Source: Myxococcales bacterium (GTDB lineage Bacteria; Myxococcota_A; UBA796; GCA-2862545). From it: a stretch of DNA of 64,000 nt. This document shows, in pieces, positions 1 to 8,206 of this stretch. How positions within the stretch are numbered: position 1 is the stretch's first letter; each line of letters starts with the position of its first letter. The notes beneath the pieces are model-generated. The model had not been told where the DNA came from, searched no databases, and saw nothing but the letters and a program-made list of their open reading frames with translations. Position numbers and translations under genes: made by a program. The stretch lies in NCBI GenBank assembly GCA_019634415.1, contig JAHQVJ010000041.1:62001-126000 (forward strand), written 5' to 3'.

Positions 1-681
1 TCGGTCAGCTCACTGCGGGCAGATCGCGTGGCGCGGCGACCGGAGATCGCGCAGCAGCTGCGGGCCAGCGGCGCCAGGACCCTGACCACCGCCAGCGACG
101 GTGCTTCGGAGCGGCTGCGCAAGTCGATGAAGAAGGGCACCACCGAGACCCACCTGCTCGCGTGCGGTCAGCAAGCCGGCGAGCTCGGCTTCGCCGTCTT
201 CAAGCTCTACATGATGATCGGTGTGCCCGACGAGACCGACGACGACATCGACGAGCTGATTCGCTTCACCCGTGAGCTGGCCCAGGCCTGCCGCCCGTCG
301 CGTCTCGCGTTGGGCGTGGCCCCCTTCGTGGCCAAGCGCAACACGCCGCTGGACGGGCTGCCCTTCGCGGGCATCAAGGCGGTGCAGCGGCGCATGAAGC
401 GGCTCGAACGAGGCCTTCGCGGAGCGGCGGAGGTCCGTCCCGTGTCGGCACGCTGGGCGTGGATCGAGCACGAGCTCGCCCAGGGCGGCCCCGAGTCGGG
501 GCTGGCCATGATGCATGGGCTCGCCGCCGGTGGCACCTTCGGCGACTACAAGCGAGCACTGGCGGCCGTGGCGGCGAGCACTCGTCGTCCGTGGGCCCGG
601 TTCGAGGCACCCATGGTGGACCCCGAGGTCAGACGGGCTGGTTCATCTGGTAGAAGAACAGGAACGAGCCCACCAGGATGA
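1..681 (+). CDS. Radical SAM protein, C-terminal part (5' truncated)
   Basis: The frame is open from base 1, so the gene starts upstream of the window and only about 226 C-terminal residues are present. The first residues (SVSSLRADRV) resemble the strand of radical SAM barrels that follows the SAM-binding half, and residues 60-85 (KLYMMIGVPDETDDDIDEL) match the 'G.P.ET..D' segment conserved in B12-binding/radical SAM enzymes. The N-terminal CxxxCxxC cluster motif and any cobalamin domain would lie outside the window. The 3' end overlaps the convergent gene by about 53 bases, so the last 15-20 residues (low-complexity, Ser/Arg/Gly-rich) are less certain. The substrate cannot be told. Confidence 0.8.
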   Translation, partial: SVSSLRADRVARRPEIAQQLRASGARTLTTASDGASERLRKSMKKGTTETHLLACGQQAGELGFAVFKLYMMIGVPDETDDDIDELIRFTRELAQACRPSRLALGVAPFVAKRNTPLDGLPFAGIKAVQRRMKRLERGLRGAAEVRPVSARWAWIEHELAQGGPESGLAMMHGLAAGGTFGDYKRALAAVAASTRRPWARFEAPMVDPEVRRAGSSGRRTGTSPPG

Positions 682-1597
682 CCACGAGGATCACGACGGC
701 GAGGCCGGCCAGGCTCGACTGGATGGCCATCTCCGCGTCCTTGCTGCGGGATCGCCTGGCTCCGCGCTCCGTGTCGACACTCCCCAGCTCCGTGGGACGC
801 CCGGCGGGAATGTCGACGTGCTGCAGCTGCACCGCCTCGAAGCGGTGGGTCTCCCGATCGGGAGCAGGCACGAACTGCGAGGGGTCGAAGGCCTGAGTGG
901 CCTCGTTGGACAGATCGAGTCCGACGGCCGTGGCCGCATCCGCCGAGGCGCGACTCAGCGCCGATACCACCGGCTGGCCGCGGGCCGGGGTGGATGCCAA
1001 CAGCGGAGCGAGCTCCCTGCTGTCTTCGGGGCCCTTGCTGGCTGGTGGCGCCTTGCTGGCCTTCGGCGCTCTGCCGGAGGCGAGCTCCTCGATCTCGGGA
1101 GGGGCCTCGCCCGGCGCGAGGCCGCGATGCACGACGGGGGGGCCGGGGAGCTCGTCGATCGGCCCCGACAGCGGATCGGGCGACGGTGCCGCCGGTGGGA
1201 CCACGGACGGGCTCCCGCGCGAACCTGTCGCGCCACCGCTGCCGCTCGCCGCTGCTTGCGGGCTCCGCGGTATCGACAGGCTGCTGGACGACAGATCGAG
1301 CACCGCTCGCTGCTGGGTCTCGGAGTCCTCGGTCGGCCGATCCACCGACAGCTCCTTGGGCATCTCCATCTGCACCGTGGACGGATCGGAGACCTCGGGC
1401 ATCGGGGGCAGCTCGTCCTCCTCACCGGCCTCCGTGGGCACCTCGGTGTCGCCTCGGAGCCGCTGGATGATGGCCCGTGTGACGCGACGTGCCGCGGGGA
1501 GCACGCCCGGCGCAGGCAGACGAGTGTCCGTGGGCGCGTCCTCGTCGACGGGATCGCGGCGTTGACGTGTGGGTAGGATGCGCCCCCCAGGCAGCAA
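629..1597 (-). CDS. Hypothetical Pro/Ser/Ala-rich protein with C-terminal membrane anchor
   Basis: About 322 residues, not recognised. Most of the chain is low-complexity and rich in Pro, Ser, Ala and Glu, as in a disordered linker. The last 30 residues hold one hydrophobic helix (LAGLAVVILVVILVGSFLFF) followed by a short tail, so it is probably tail-anchored in the inner membrane with the disordered part in the cytoplasm. The start is uncertain: the first Met gives a basic N-terminus, and a GTG a few codons inside is an alternative. It diverges from the kinase gene at 1771, which makes it a possible partner or substrate of that kinase, but this is inference from position only. Confidence 0.6.
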   Translation of the reverse strand: MLPGGRILPTRQRRDPVDEDAPTDTRLPAPGVLPAARRVTRAIIQRLRGDTEVPTEAGEEDELPPMPEVSDPSTVQMEMPKELSVDRPTEDSETQQRAVLDLSSSSLSIPRSPQAAASGSGGATGSRGSPSVVPPAAPSPDPLSGPIDELPGPPVVHRGLAPGEAPPEIEELASGRAPKASKAPPASKGPEDSRELAPLLASTPARGQPVVSALSRASADAATAVGLDLSNEATQAFDPSQFVPAPDRETHRFEAVQLQHVDIPAGRPTELGSVDTERGARRSRSKDAEMAIQSSLAGLAVVILVVILVGSFLFFYQMNQPV

Positions 1598-1770
1598 GCC
1601 CCGTCGGTCGTATCACGACGAGCCGGATGGCGGCGTCTGGTGCGATCCGGGCGCGCTTTGGAGAATCTGCCCCTGGGCGCTCCGGCACATCCGTCGGAGC
1701 CGGGGTTTCCCCACGGTTTCGGGTATCCGTGCTGTAACCTCCGTGGAGCCTGGGCTCGCTTACGTGATCG

Positions 1771-2622
1771 GTGATGAGTGTTCTCTGCGAGCCACTGGAG
1801 CCACCTTCCACCCTCGGACAAGGGCGGTACCGGGTGTTGGAGTCCATCGGGCACGGTGGGGTGGGCACCGTGTATCGGGCGCAGGATCGGATGCAGGGCA
1901 CCTCCGTGGCCATCAAGGTGCTCCAGCCGCGCCTCGTCGGCAGCAAGGTGGAGCAGCGCTTCCTGCGGGAGGCCGGAGCCATGCGGCGGCTGCGTCACCC
2001 CAACGTGGTTCGCGTGGAGGACGTGGGGCACGACGGCCCCCACAGCTGGCTGGCCATGGAGCTGATGGATCGCGGCACGGCCCACGCCCTCACCAAGGAC
2101 CGAGACGGTCTCCCGGTGTCGTGGGTCCTCCACATCGCCGACTGCGTGTTGGCGGGTCTGCAGGCCGTGCACGCGGCAGGCTGGGTGCACCGCGACATCA
2201 AGCCCGGCAACATCCTGCTCATGCGTTCCGGCATCGTGAAGCTGGGCGACTTCGGGATCGTGCGTGACGAGTCCAGCGATCTGACCTCCCCTGGCGTCAC
2301 CCTCGGGACGTCCGCCTACATGGCGCCCGAGCAGCACCTCGACGCCACCCAGGTCACGCCATGCTCCGATCTGTACGGACTCGGCGCGACCCTGTATGCG
2401 CTGGCCACGGCTCGCACGCCGCGCAAGCTGGCGCTGCACAACCTGAGTCGCAGCCCGAGCAGGGCCGACGACCCGTATCGCCTGCTACCGCGAGTGCTGC
2501 AGCCCATCCTCCGGAAGGCCTGTCGCATCGATCCGGCGGATCGCTTCCAGGATGCAGGCACCATGCGTCGTGCCGTGCGTCAGGTGCTTCGGCAGGGACG
2601 CGCGGTGGGTGCGCACCCCTGA
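1771..2622 (+). CDS. Ser/Thr protein kinase (Hanks type)
   Basis: A complete eukaryotic-like kinase domain fills the 283 residues. The glycine loop is GHGGVG (about 27-32), the ATP lysine is in VAIK (K49), the catalytic loop is HRDIKPGN (140-147), the metal-binding motif is DFG (160-162) and the activation segment ends in APE (185-187). All key residues are present, so it should be active. There is no membrane helix or sensor domain, so it is a short soluble kinase; any input would come from a partner. The start is GTG at 1771 with an in-frame ATG one codon later. It ends 6 bases before the convergent acetyltransferase gene. The substrate is unknown. Confidence 0.93.
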   Translation: MMSVLCEPLEPPSTLGQGRYRVLESIGHGGVGTVYRAQDRMQGTSVAIKVLQPRLVGSKVEQRFLREAGAMRRLRHPNVVRVEDVGHDGPHSWLAMELMDRGTAHALTKDRDGLPVSWVLHIADCVLAGLQAVHAAGWVHRDIKPGNILLMRSGIVKLGDFGIVRDESSDLTSPGVTLGTSAYMAPEQHLDATQVTPCSDLYGLGATLYALATARTPRKLALHNLSRSPSRADDPYRLLPRVLQPILRKACRIDPADRFQDAGTMRRAVRQVLRQGRAVGAHP

Positions 2623-2628
2623 CAGCGC

Positions 2629-3039
2629 TCAGATCTGGCGCTTGAGGAGTCCGTCGCCCGACAGTCCGAAGCCTCGCTTCTCGAGCCAGGCCTGCAGCGT
2701 GCTCGGGGAGGGATGGCCCGTGGGGACCACGTTGTACATGTACCGCAGGCCCTGCTTGCGGGCCTCGTGGACCAGCTTGTCGAGGACGAAGGATCCCACG
2801 CCCTTCCCCACTGCCTTCGGGTGCACGGCCAGCAGCACCTCCGCGTCGCCCCAGGTCACGTCCATCCAGCCATAGCCGACGGTGGCGCCGTCGAGCTCCG
2901 CTCGCCACCAGTGACCGGGGAGCACAGCACCGTCGTGGGCGGCCTGCAGTGCGGGGAACACGCCCGTCCACGCCCCTACGACGTGTCGTTTGTCGGCGTC
3001 CCAGGCAGCAGAGGGCTCTGGTGTCCACGTCAGGTCCAT
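2629..3039 (-). CDS. GNAT family N-acetyltransferase
   Basis: 136 residues with the acetyl-CoA-binding loop of the GNAT fold around residues 72-95: VHPKAVGKGVGSFVLDKL fits the Q/R-x-x-G-x-G/A signature, followed by the helix and the later strand (RYMYNVVPT) and a C-terminal 'LEKRGF' segment typical of the family. The ATG at 3039 is chosen because GGAGGT lies a few bases upstream. The reading frame stays open much further upstream, but that part is arginine-rich and looks like the shadow of the opposite-strand gene. It is transcribed away from the gene at 3139 and converges on the kinase at 1771. The acceptor is unknown. Confidence 0.85.
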   Translation of the reverse strand: MDLTWTPEPSAAWDADKRHVVGAWTGVFPALQAAHDGAVLPGHWWRAELDGATVGYGWMDVTWGDAEVLLAVHPKAVGKGVGSFVLDKLVHEARKQGLRYMYNVVPTGHPSPSTLQAWLEKRGFGLSGDGLLKRQI

Positions 3040-3138
3040 GCGACCTCCGGGCCCGTACATAGCCGGAATCGGAGGGGAATGGAGGATTGCCATCTCGAAC
3101 GGGAGCGGCTGCTCGCTCCCAGGGAACGGGAAGGGATC

Positions 3139-3642
3139 ATGCGACCTCATCTGGCTGTGGCGGCGGGCACCGGCATCGCGTTGGCGCTGGGCGGAGGCAT
3201 CGCCCTGGCGATGGCGCTCGTGCTCACGGGGTGGGCCGTGGGCGGTGCGCTGATCGGGCCGACGCCGACGTCGTTCGAGATCAGCCAGTCGAGTCCTCGC
3301 CACGCGCAGCCGTCCACGCACCGCCCCTCCCGCGCCGCCCGTACCACCGTGAACGGCCGAGCCCTCACGCAGCAGGAGCACGACTTCCTGATGGCGCGCT
3401 ACGGTCAGGTGCTGCCCGGCGACTTCTGGTACGACCCGCGCTCCGGCGCCTTCGGTCCGGTGGGCGGGCCTCCTACGGGCAGGCTGGACCCTGGCCTTCC
3501 GTTCGCCGCGTCCTCGGGTCGGCAGTGGCGAGGCGAGGCGACGCGCGGTGGATGGGATCCCATGACCAGCGGCACTTGGGATCCCAACGGCAACAACCAC
3601 GTGATCTCGGTGGACGGCGAGGTGCTGAACCTGCCCTATTGA
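3139..3642 (+). CDS. Hypothetical protein with N-terminal membrane helix
   Basis: 167 residues from an ATG preceded by GGGAAGGG. An N-terminal glycine/alanine-rich hydrophobic segment (about residues 5-40) would form one or two membrane passes or a long signal anchor, followed by a basic Ser/Pro linker. The C-terminal half contains a compact motif, DFWYDPRSGAFGPVGGPP, with conserved-looking aromatic and glycine residues, and a repeated WDP element near the end. I have seen similar FWYD..SG..G segments in uncharacterised bacterial exported proteins, but no function is assigned to them. It overlaps the end of the convergent ligase gene by 7 bases. Confidence 0.75.
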   Translation: MRPHLAVAAGTGIALALGGGIALAMALVLTGWAVGGALIGPTPTSFEISQSSPRHAQPSTHRPSRAARTTVNGRALTQQEHDFLMARYGQVLPGDFWYDPRSGAFGPVGGPPTGRLDPGLPFAASSGRQWRGEATRGGWDPMTSGTWDPNGNNHVISVDGEVLNLPY

Positions 3643-5210
3643 TCTCGGGAGGTGGGTCGTCCGCCAGCGTTCTTCCGCAGCTTGCCCTGGTGGATGGCGC
3701 GAACGGTCTCGATGGTGTCGGCTTCGCTGGGGGGCTTGTCGGGCCGATAGCCCTTCACCCGTGCGAAACGCAGCGCCACGCCGCCTGGGTAGCGTGGACT
3801 GTCCTGCACGTCGTTGAAGGCGATCTCCACCACCAGCTCGGGCCGAACGTGCACCACGTGGCCGTCACGGCGCACCTCGCGCGCCAGCAGCTGCTCCGTC
3901 TGCCAGGCCAGCAGCTCGTCCGTCAGCCCCTTGAAGGTCTTGCCCAGCATCACGAAGCCGCCCGTGCCGGGATCGAGGGCGCCCAGGTGGAGGTTCGACA
4001 GCCAGCCCTTGCGACGGCCGCTGCCCCACTCCACCGCGAGCACCACCAGCTCCAGCGTCCAGGCGGGCTTGATCTTGAGCCATGCAGCTCCGCGGGTGCC
4101 TGCCTCGTAGGAGGAGGCCTGCGCCTTCGCCATCACCCCCTCGTGGCCCGCGTCGAGGGTGCGCTGCACGAAGTCGTGTGCTTCGTCGGCGTCCTTGGGG
4201 ACCAAGGTTCGCACCCGGGCAGACTCGGGAACCCGCTCCTCCAGCACCTGGGCTCGCTCCGACAGCGGACGATCCAGCAGGGGGGTGCCGTCCAGGTGCA
4301 GCGCGTCGAAGAAGAACACCGACAGGGGAAGCTCGCGACGCATCGCGGCCACGTCGAGCTTGCGGCCGAACCGGCGCATCGTGGTCTGGAACGCGTGGGG
4401 GCGCCCGCTGGGCTCGAGTGCCAGCACCTCCCCGTCCAGCACGATCTCCTCCACGGGGAGCGCCAGCACGGCCTCCACCACCTCGGGAACGGCCCGCGTG
4501 ACGGGACGGAGGTGACGAGACCACACCTCCACACGGTCTCCGCTGCGGTGAACCTGAACCCGCGCACCGTCGAGCTTGGCCTCGAGCCGGACGCCCTGCA
4601 GGCGGGCCATGGCGTCGGCGGCGTCCTCTGCCGTCTGAGCCAGCATCGGCTGGATGGCGCGGCCCACCTCCAGGCGGAAGCCGGCCAGGGCCTCGGCCCC
4701 GCCCGTGAACGCCGCCAAGGCCGGCGCCACCAGATCGCCCGTGAGCATCGCGGCCCGACGCACCTCCGCGGCCGGGACCTTGGCCGCCTCGGCCACCGCC
4801 TCGGCCATCACGCCCGCCAGGGCCCCCTGGCGCAGCTCCCCCGCCAGCAGTGCCATCAGGAACGGCTGTTCGGGTGCCGTGCACAGTCCGAGCAGTTGTA
4901 CCAGCGCATCGTGACGCCGGGCCTTCGAGCCCTTTCCCGCGATGCCCTTCAAGGCCGTCAGCGCGTGATCCACGTCGGTCACCGACAGCGTGGTCTGTTC
5001 CGAGGGCGCAGTGCCGCGCACGGCCGAGAGCGCTGCGTAGCCCACGCCCACGCGCCCCTGGCGCAGCTCGCCAGCGAGCCAGGGAACCAGGATCTGCAGG
5101 GTGTCGTGGCCCCGGTCCTGCAGCAACGCAGCCAGCAGCTGGGTCTTGTCCTTGCGCGAGCGCGTGCTGCCCACGCGCTGGCTCGTCGCCACCACCTCGG
5201 CGAGCTTCAC
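3636..5210 (-). CDS. ATP-dependent DNA ligase, LigB type
   Basis: Seals nicks in duplex DNA through a ligase-AMP intermediate. The 524-residue chain has the order seen in archaeal/mycobacterial LigB-type enzymes: an N-terminal helical DNA-binding domain (1-180, beginning LAEVVATSQRV), the nucleotidyltransferase domain with adenylation motif EAKLDGARVQVH (Lys about 212), downstream motifs such as LDGEVLAL, FFFDALHLDG, EGVMAK and WLKIKP, and a C-terminal OB domain. The start is taken as the GTG at 5210 because it forms a 4-base GTGA overlap with the stop of the upstream phosphoesterase. The frame is open further upstream but runs inside that gene. It is probably an accessory repair ligase alongside the NAD-dependent enzyme. 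Confidence 0.93.
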   Translation of the reverse strand: MKLAEVVATSQRVGSTRSRKDKTQLLAALLQDRGHDTLQILVPWLAGELRQGRVGVGYAALSAVRGTAPSEQTTLSVTDVDHALTALKGIAGKGSKARRHDALVQLLGLCTAPEQPFLMALLAGELRQGALAGVMAEAVAEAAKVPAAEVRRAAMLTGDLVAPALAAFTGGAEALAGFRLEVGRAIQPMLAQTAEDAADAMARLQGVRLEAKLDGARVQVHRSGDRVEVWSRHLRPVTRAVPEVVEAVLALPVEEIVLDGEVLALEPSGRPHAFQTTMRRFGRKLDVAAMRRELPLSVFFFDALHLDGTPLLDRPLSERAQVLEERVPESARVRTLVPKDADEAHDFVQRTLDAGHEGVMAKAQASSYEAGTRGAAWLKIKPAWTLELVVLAVEWGSGRRKGWLSNLHLGALDPGTGGFVMLGKTFKGLTDELLAWQTEQLLAREVRRDGHVVHVRPELVVEIAFNDVQDSPRYPGGVALRFARVKGYRPDKPPSEADTIETVRAIHQGKLRKNAGGRPTSRDQ

Positions 5211-6004
5211 GTCGACGGTTCGACCTCTGGGCTGCGAGACTGATGGCGCAGCGGGTCCCGAGACTCCCACACGAACAGCTCCGGGAGCTCGATCGCCGTG
5301 AGGAATCCGCCCTTGCCGCACCCGGTGTCGATGGCGATCACCTGCTCACCCGCCCAGAGATCCTCCGGATTGCCTCGGTCATAGCAGCTCAGATCGGGGG
5401 GTAGCAAGCTGGTCACGGTGTGACCCACGATGCACGTCTTGCCGCGGTAGGCCTCGAAGAAGTCCATGGTGCGGGTCCACAGCAGGGCGGAGCGGTTCTC
5501 CACCTCGGAGGGATGGGCGAAGCGACGCCCGATCTTCGGCAGTCCCGCGTGCACGTAGATCGCGTGCTCGTCCTCGTACCAGTAGGGCAGATCGCGCATC
5601 CACTGCACCACGTCGTCGGGAAAGAAGGAGCCCGTGAGCAGCTGCTCCCATTCTCGATCCGAGGCGGGGTGCTCGTTGGCGCGGGGCACGCGACCGCCGG
5701 TGAAGCTGCGCAGGCAGGCCAGGCAGCCGTTGGTGGGAGGGAGCACGAATCCGTCCCAGCCCTCGTCCAGCACGCGCAACCACGCGTCTTCGTGGTTGCC
5801 TCGCAGCGTGATGATGCGCATGCCCTGCTTGGGCAGCTCCTCACGAATGAAGGAGACGACCTGCGCGCTCTGGGGTCCTCGGTCGAGGTAGTCGCCGAGA
5901 AAGACCAGCGTGTCGTCGGCATCGAACGGCCCCATGCGGGCCAACAGGTCTCGGAGCTGCGTGAGCTCGCCGTGAATGTCGCCGATGGCGAAGGTTCTGC
6001 CCAT
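5207..6004 (-). CDS. Metallophosphoesterase, PPP-type Ser/Thr phosphatase / diadenosine tetraphosphatase family
   Basis: About 265 residues with the di-metal phosphoesterase motifs in order: GDIHGE near the N-terminus (about 8-13), GDYLDRG, GNHED, and later histidines in YVHAGLP and IVGHT. The motifs are those of PPP phosphatases and symmetric Ap4A hydrolases, so the substrate may be a phosphoprotein or a dinucleotide; with three Hanks kinases in the window a protein phosphatase role is plausible but unproven. The ATG at 6004 places the start right before the first motif; a GTG six codons upstream (6022) is an alternative. Its stop overlaps the GTG start of the DNA ligase (GTGA), so the two are probably translated from one message. 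Confidence 0.9.
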   Translation of the reverse strand: MGRTFAIGDIHGELTQLRDLLARMGPFDADDTLVFLGDYLDRGPQSAQVVSFIREELPKQGMRIITLRGNHEDAWLRVLDEGWDGFVLPPTNGCLACLRSFTGGRVPRANEHPASDREWEQLLTGSFFPDDVVQWMRDLPYWYEDEHAIYVHAGLPKIGRRFAHPSEVENRSALLWTRTMDFFEAYRGKTCIVGHTVTSLLPPDLSCYDRGNPEDLWAGEQVIAIDTGCGKGGFLTAIELPELFVWESRDPLRHQSRSPEVEPST

Positions 6005-6140
6005 GTTCCCAGGTGCTTCCACAGGCCCTATCGGGTCGTCTGGAGCGGGGTTTGAGTTGATGGAGACTCGGTCATCGGGTTACCGCGCCGCGTTGACCCA
6101 TTCGTCACCGTCGGCCATCGCCGAGCGGTAGGGAGCCGCC

Positions 6141-6284
6141 ATGTCCACCCGTCGCCGCAACAAGACCGGGCGCCTGCGCGCCATGCTCAAGCGCAAGAAG
6201 GCCAAGGAGCGCCTGCGCAAGGCAGGGCGCCTGGTGAAGCGTCGCGCCGGAGGCCGTCTGGTCAAGAAGGTCCGCAAGGCCTGA
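6141..6284 (+). CDS. Small, highly basic protein (47 aa)
   Basis: A 47-residue frame from an ATG preceded by GGGAGCC, ending at a TGA. About half of its residues are Arg or Lys, with regularly spaced Leu, Val and Ala, for example AMLKRKKAKERLRKAGRL, which predicts a strongly cationic amphipathic helix. This composition fits a nucleic-acid-binding or ribosome-associated protein. It sits alone between the phosphoesterase (divergent) and the convergent beta-helix lipoprotein. Reasons to believe it is real: good start context, clean stop, coherent composition, and no longer gene on either strand covering the interval. No family was recognised. Confidence 0.6.
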   Translation: MSTRRRNKTGRLRAMLKRKKAKERLRKAGRLVKRRAGGRLVKKVRKA

Positions 6285-6296
6285 TCGCGCGTGCGC

Positions 6297-8153
6297 TCAA
6301 GGCTCGGGGGTGCAGCCTCCGTCGTGGGTGCAGCTGAAGTGGGCGCAGGTGCCGTAGCCCACGATCGCACCCAGGCCTTCCACGAACACGTCGTCAGGGG
6401 CGTTGTCGGAGTCGCCCGATCCCCACTGAGTACAGGTGGAGATCAGCGCGCCGCGGGTCACCCGTGCGCCTCCGCCCGAGATGCTGGTGGCGTTGCCGTT
6501 GTCGGCGAGGGTGCTGTTCACCAGGCTCAGGGTGCTGTCGCCGTTGAGGTACACCCCTGATCCTCGCAGCGTCTGGTTTCCCTCGATGGTCGACGTGGTG
6601 AGCGTGGCCACCGACTCGGTGTTCAGGTACAGGCCGCCTCCGCGCTGCACGGCTCCGTTGTGGACGAAGGCCGTGTTGCGGGCCGTGCCCACGCTGCCCG
6701 TGCTGTAGACGGCCCCTCCCCGGTCCAGCGACGTGTTCTGATCGAGGAGGCAGTCCGTGAGCTGCCAAGGCCCCGACATGTAGGCGCCCCCTCCCGAGAG
6801 CACGGCGGTGTTGTCGTGCACGACGGCGTCCGACAGGGAGCTGCCGCTCGCCGCGAAGGACGAGAAGTACACGCCGCCACCGTTGTCGGCCTCGTTGTGG
6901 GCGATGGTGCCCCCCGACCACACGCTGTCCAGCAGGAACAGCCCCCCGGCCACGTCCGAGGCCGTGTTGTCGTGCACCACGGTGTCGGCATCGGCCGTGA
7001 TCGTGGCGTCCAGCGCGTAGACGCCGCCTCCCGCCTCCGAGGCGGTGTTGCCGTCGACGTCCACGTCCTCGAAGGTCACCACTCCATCTGCCGTGATCCC
7101 CGCGCCGCTCTCGGCCACGTTGCCGGTGACGTGCACGCGGCGTGCGGTGCCCCCTCCGTTCAGATCGAGCCCGCCTCCGATCTCCGTGGCCTCGTTGTCC
7201 GCCACCACGCCGCCCTCCCAGGTGGCCGACGACAGGAAGGCGCCCGCGCCCAGCGTGGCCCGGTTGGCGCGGATCTCGGTGCTCGGATCGGCGCTCATCA
7301 TGGCTCCCTCGAACAGGAACACGCCTCCGCCCGTCTGCGCCAGGTTGGTCGACACCTCGGTCTGGCTGGCCGTGACCTGCACCGCCTCGGCCACCGAGAG
7401 CCCTCCGCCGAAGGAGGCGGCCACGTTGCCCGACAGCACGCTGTTCACCAAGGCGGTGGGCCCCTCCGCATGGACCCCCGCGCCATGGGAGCCAGCCACG
7501 TTGAGCGCCACCGTCGTGCCCTCGAGGCGGCCACCCTCCGGCCCGAAGAGCACGCCTCCGCCGAGCTCTGCCACGTTGTCCTCGATGTGGCAGTCCTCCA
7601 CGAGTAGCGGTCCCGTCGCTCGAAACCCGTTGATGCCACCGCCGTTCGTCAGCAGCGGCCCGTGTGGAGAGCCCGTGCCTCCCGTCAACACGAACCCCCT
7701 CAGGGTGAGGGAGCCCGAGGCGACGTCCACCACCGCACCGGCCTGGCCGGCGTCCACCGTGGGGCGCTCGAGACCCACCAGCACCAGGTCGCGCTGCACC
7801 GTGAGTGGCTCCGTGTAGGAGCCGGGGCACACCCAGATCTCGGCGCCGTCGTCAGCGGACTGGATGGCGCTGGTGATGGTGTCGTGGTTGTCGCCGCCCA
7901 CCACCGTGGCGCGCTGGGTGGGCTCCACCGCGGAGCCGTCGCAGTCGTTGTCGCGCCCGTCGCACCGCTCCTCGGCGCCCGGAAAGGTGTTGGGGTCGCT
8001 GGGATCACAGTCGTCTGCGTCCGCCACGCCGTCGCCATCGGTGTCCACCCCGGAGGGGGCGTCGAGGGAGGTGCCGGTATCGATGTCGGTGTCTGTGTCG
8101 GTGGCCACGGGGCAGGCGGCCCACGACAGGAGCACGAGCGGGTGCCAAGACAT
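6297..8153 (-). CDS. Surface lipoprotein: metal-binding motif plus right-handed beta-helix repeats
   Basis: 618 residues. The N-terminus is a short signal sequence ending in a Cys (SWAAC), then a Thr/Asp-rich linker of the kind that follows lipidated cysteines. Residues about 38-75 carry a MopE-like putative metal-binding motif (DTDGDGVADADDCD, then FPGAEERCDGRDNDCDG). From about residue 80 to the end are imperfect repeats ending in GGG(V/L)-hydrophobic with Asn-Thr-(A/S) turns, typical of Pmp-type/right-handed parallel beta-helix proteins. It is probably displayed on the outer membrane. The gene ends 12 bases from the convergent small basic protein gene and is divergent from the regulator at 8207. 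Confidence 0.85.
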   Translation of the reverse strand: MSWHPLVLLSWAACPVATDTDTDIDTGTSLDAPSGVDTDGDGVADADDCDPSDPNTFPGAEERCDGRDNDCDGSAVEPTQRATVVGGDNHDTITSAIQSADDGAEIWVCPGSYTEPLTVQRDLVLVGLERPTVDAGQAGAVVDVASGSLTLRGFVLTGGTGSPHGPLLTNGGGINGFRATGPLLVEDCHIEDNVAELGGGVLFGPEGGRLEGTTVALNVAGSHGAGVHAEGPTALVNSVLSGNVAASFGGGLSVAEAVQVTASQTEVSTNLAQTGGGVFLFEGAMMSADPSTEIRANRATLGAGAFLSSATWEGGVVADNEATEIGGGLDLNGGGTARRVHVTGNVAESGAGITADGVVTFEDVDVDGNTASEAGGGVYALDATITADADTVVHDNTASDVAGGLFLLDSVWSGGTIAHNEADNGGGVYFSSFAASGSSLSDAVVHDNTAVLSGGGAYMSGPWQLTDCLLDQNTSLDRGGAVYSTGSVGTARNTAFVHNGAVQRGGGLYLNTESVATLTTSTIEGNQTLRGSGVYLNGDSTLSLVNSTLADNGNATSISGGGARVTRGALISTCTQWGSGDSDNAPDDVFVEGLGAIVGYGTCAHFSCTHDGGCTPEP

Positions 8154-8191
8154 GAGCCCTCCTGCGGCCCCTCATCGGTCCAAGGGTGCAG

Positions 8192-8197
8192 TAGACT
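8192..8197 (+). promoter_or_regulatory. -10-like hexamer TAGACT upstream of the FHA/AAA+ regulator
   Basis: TAGACT lies 9 bases before the GTG start at 8207. No convincing -35 element is visible 15-19 bases upstream. If used, the transcript would start within a few bases of the start codon. It is one of a set of TA-N-ACT hexamers in this window. Confidence 0.3.
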
Positions 8198-8206
8198 CCA
8201 GGCATT

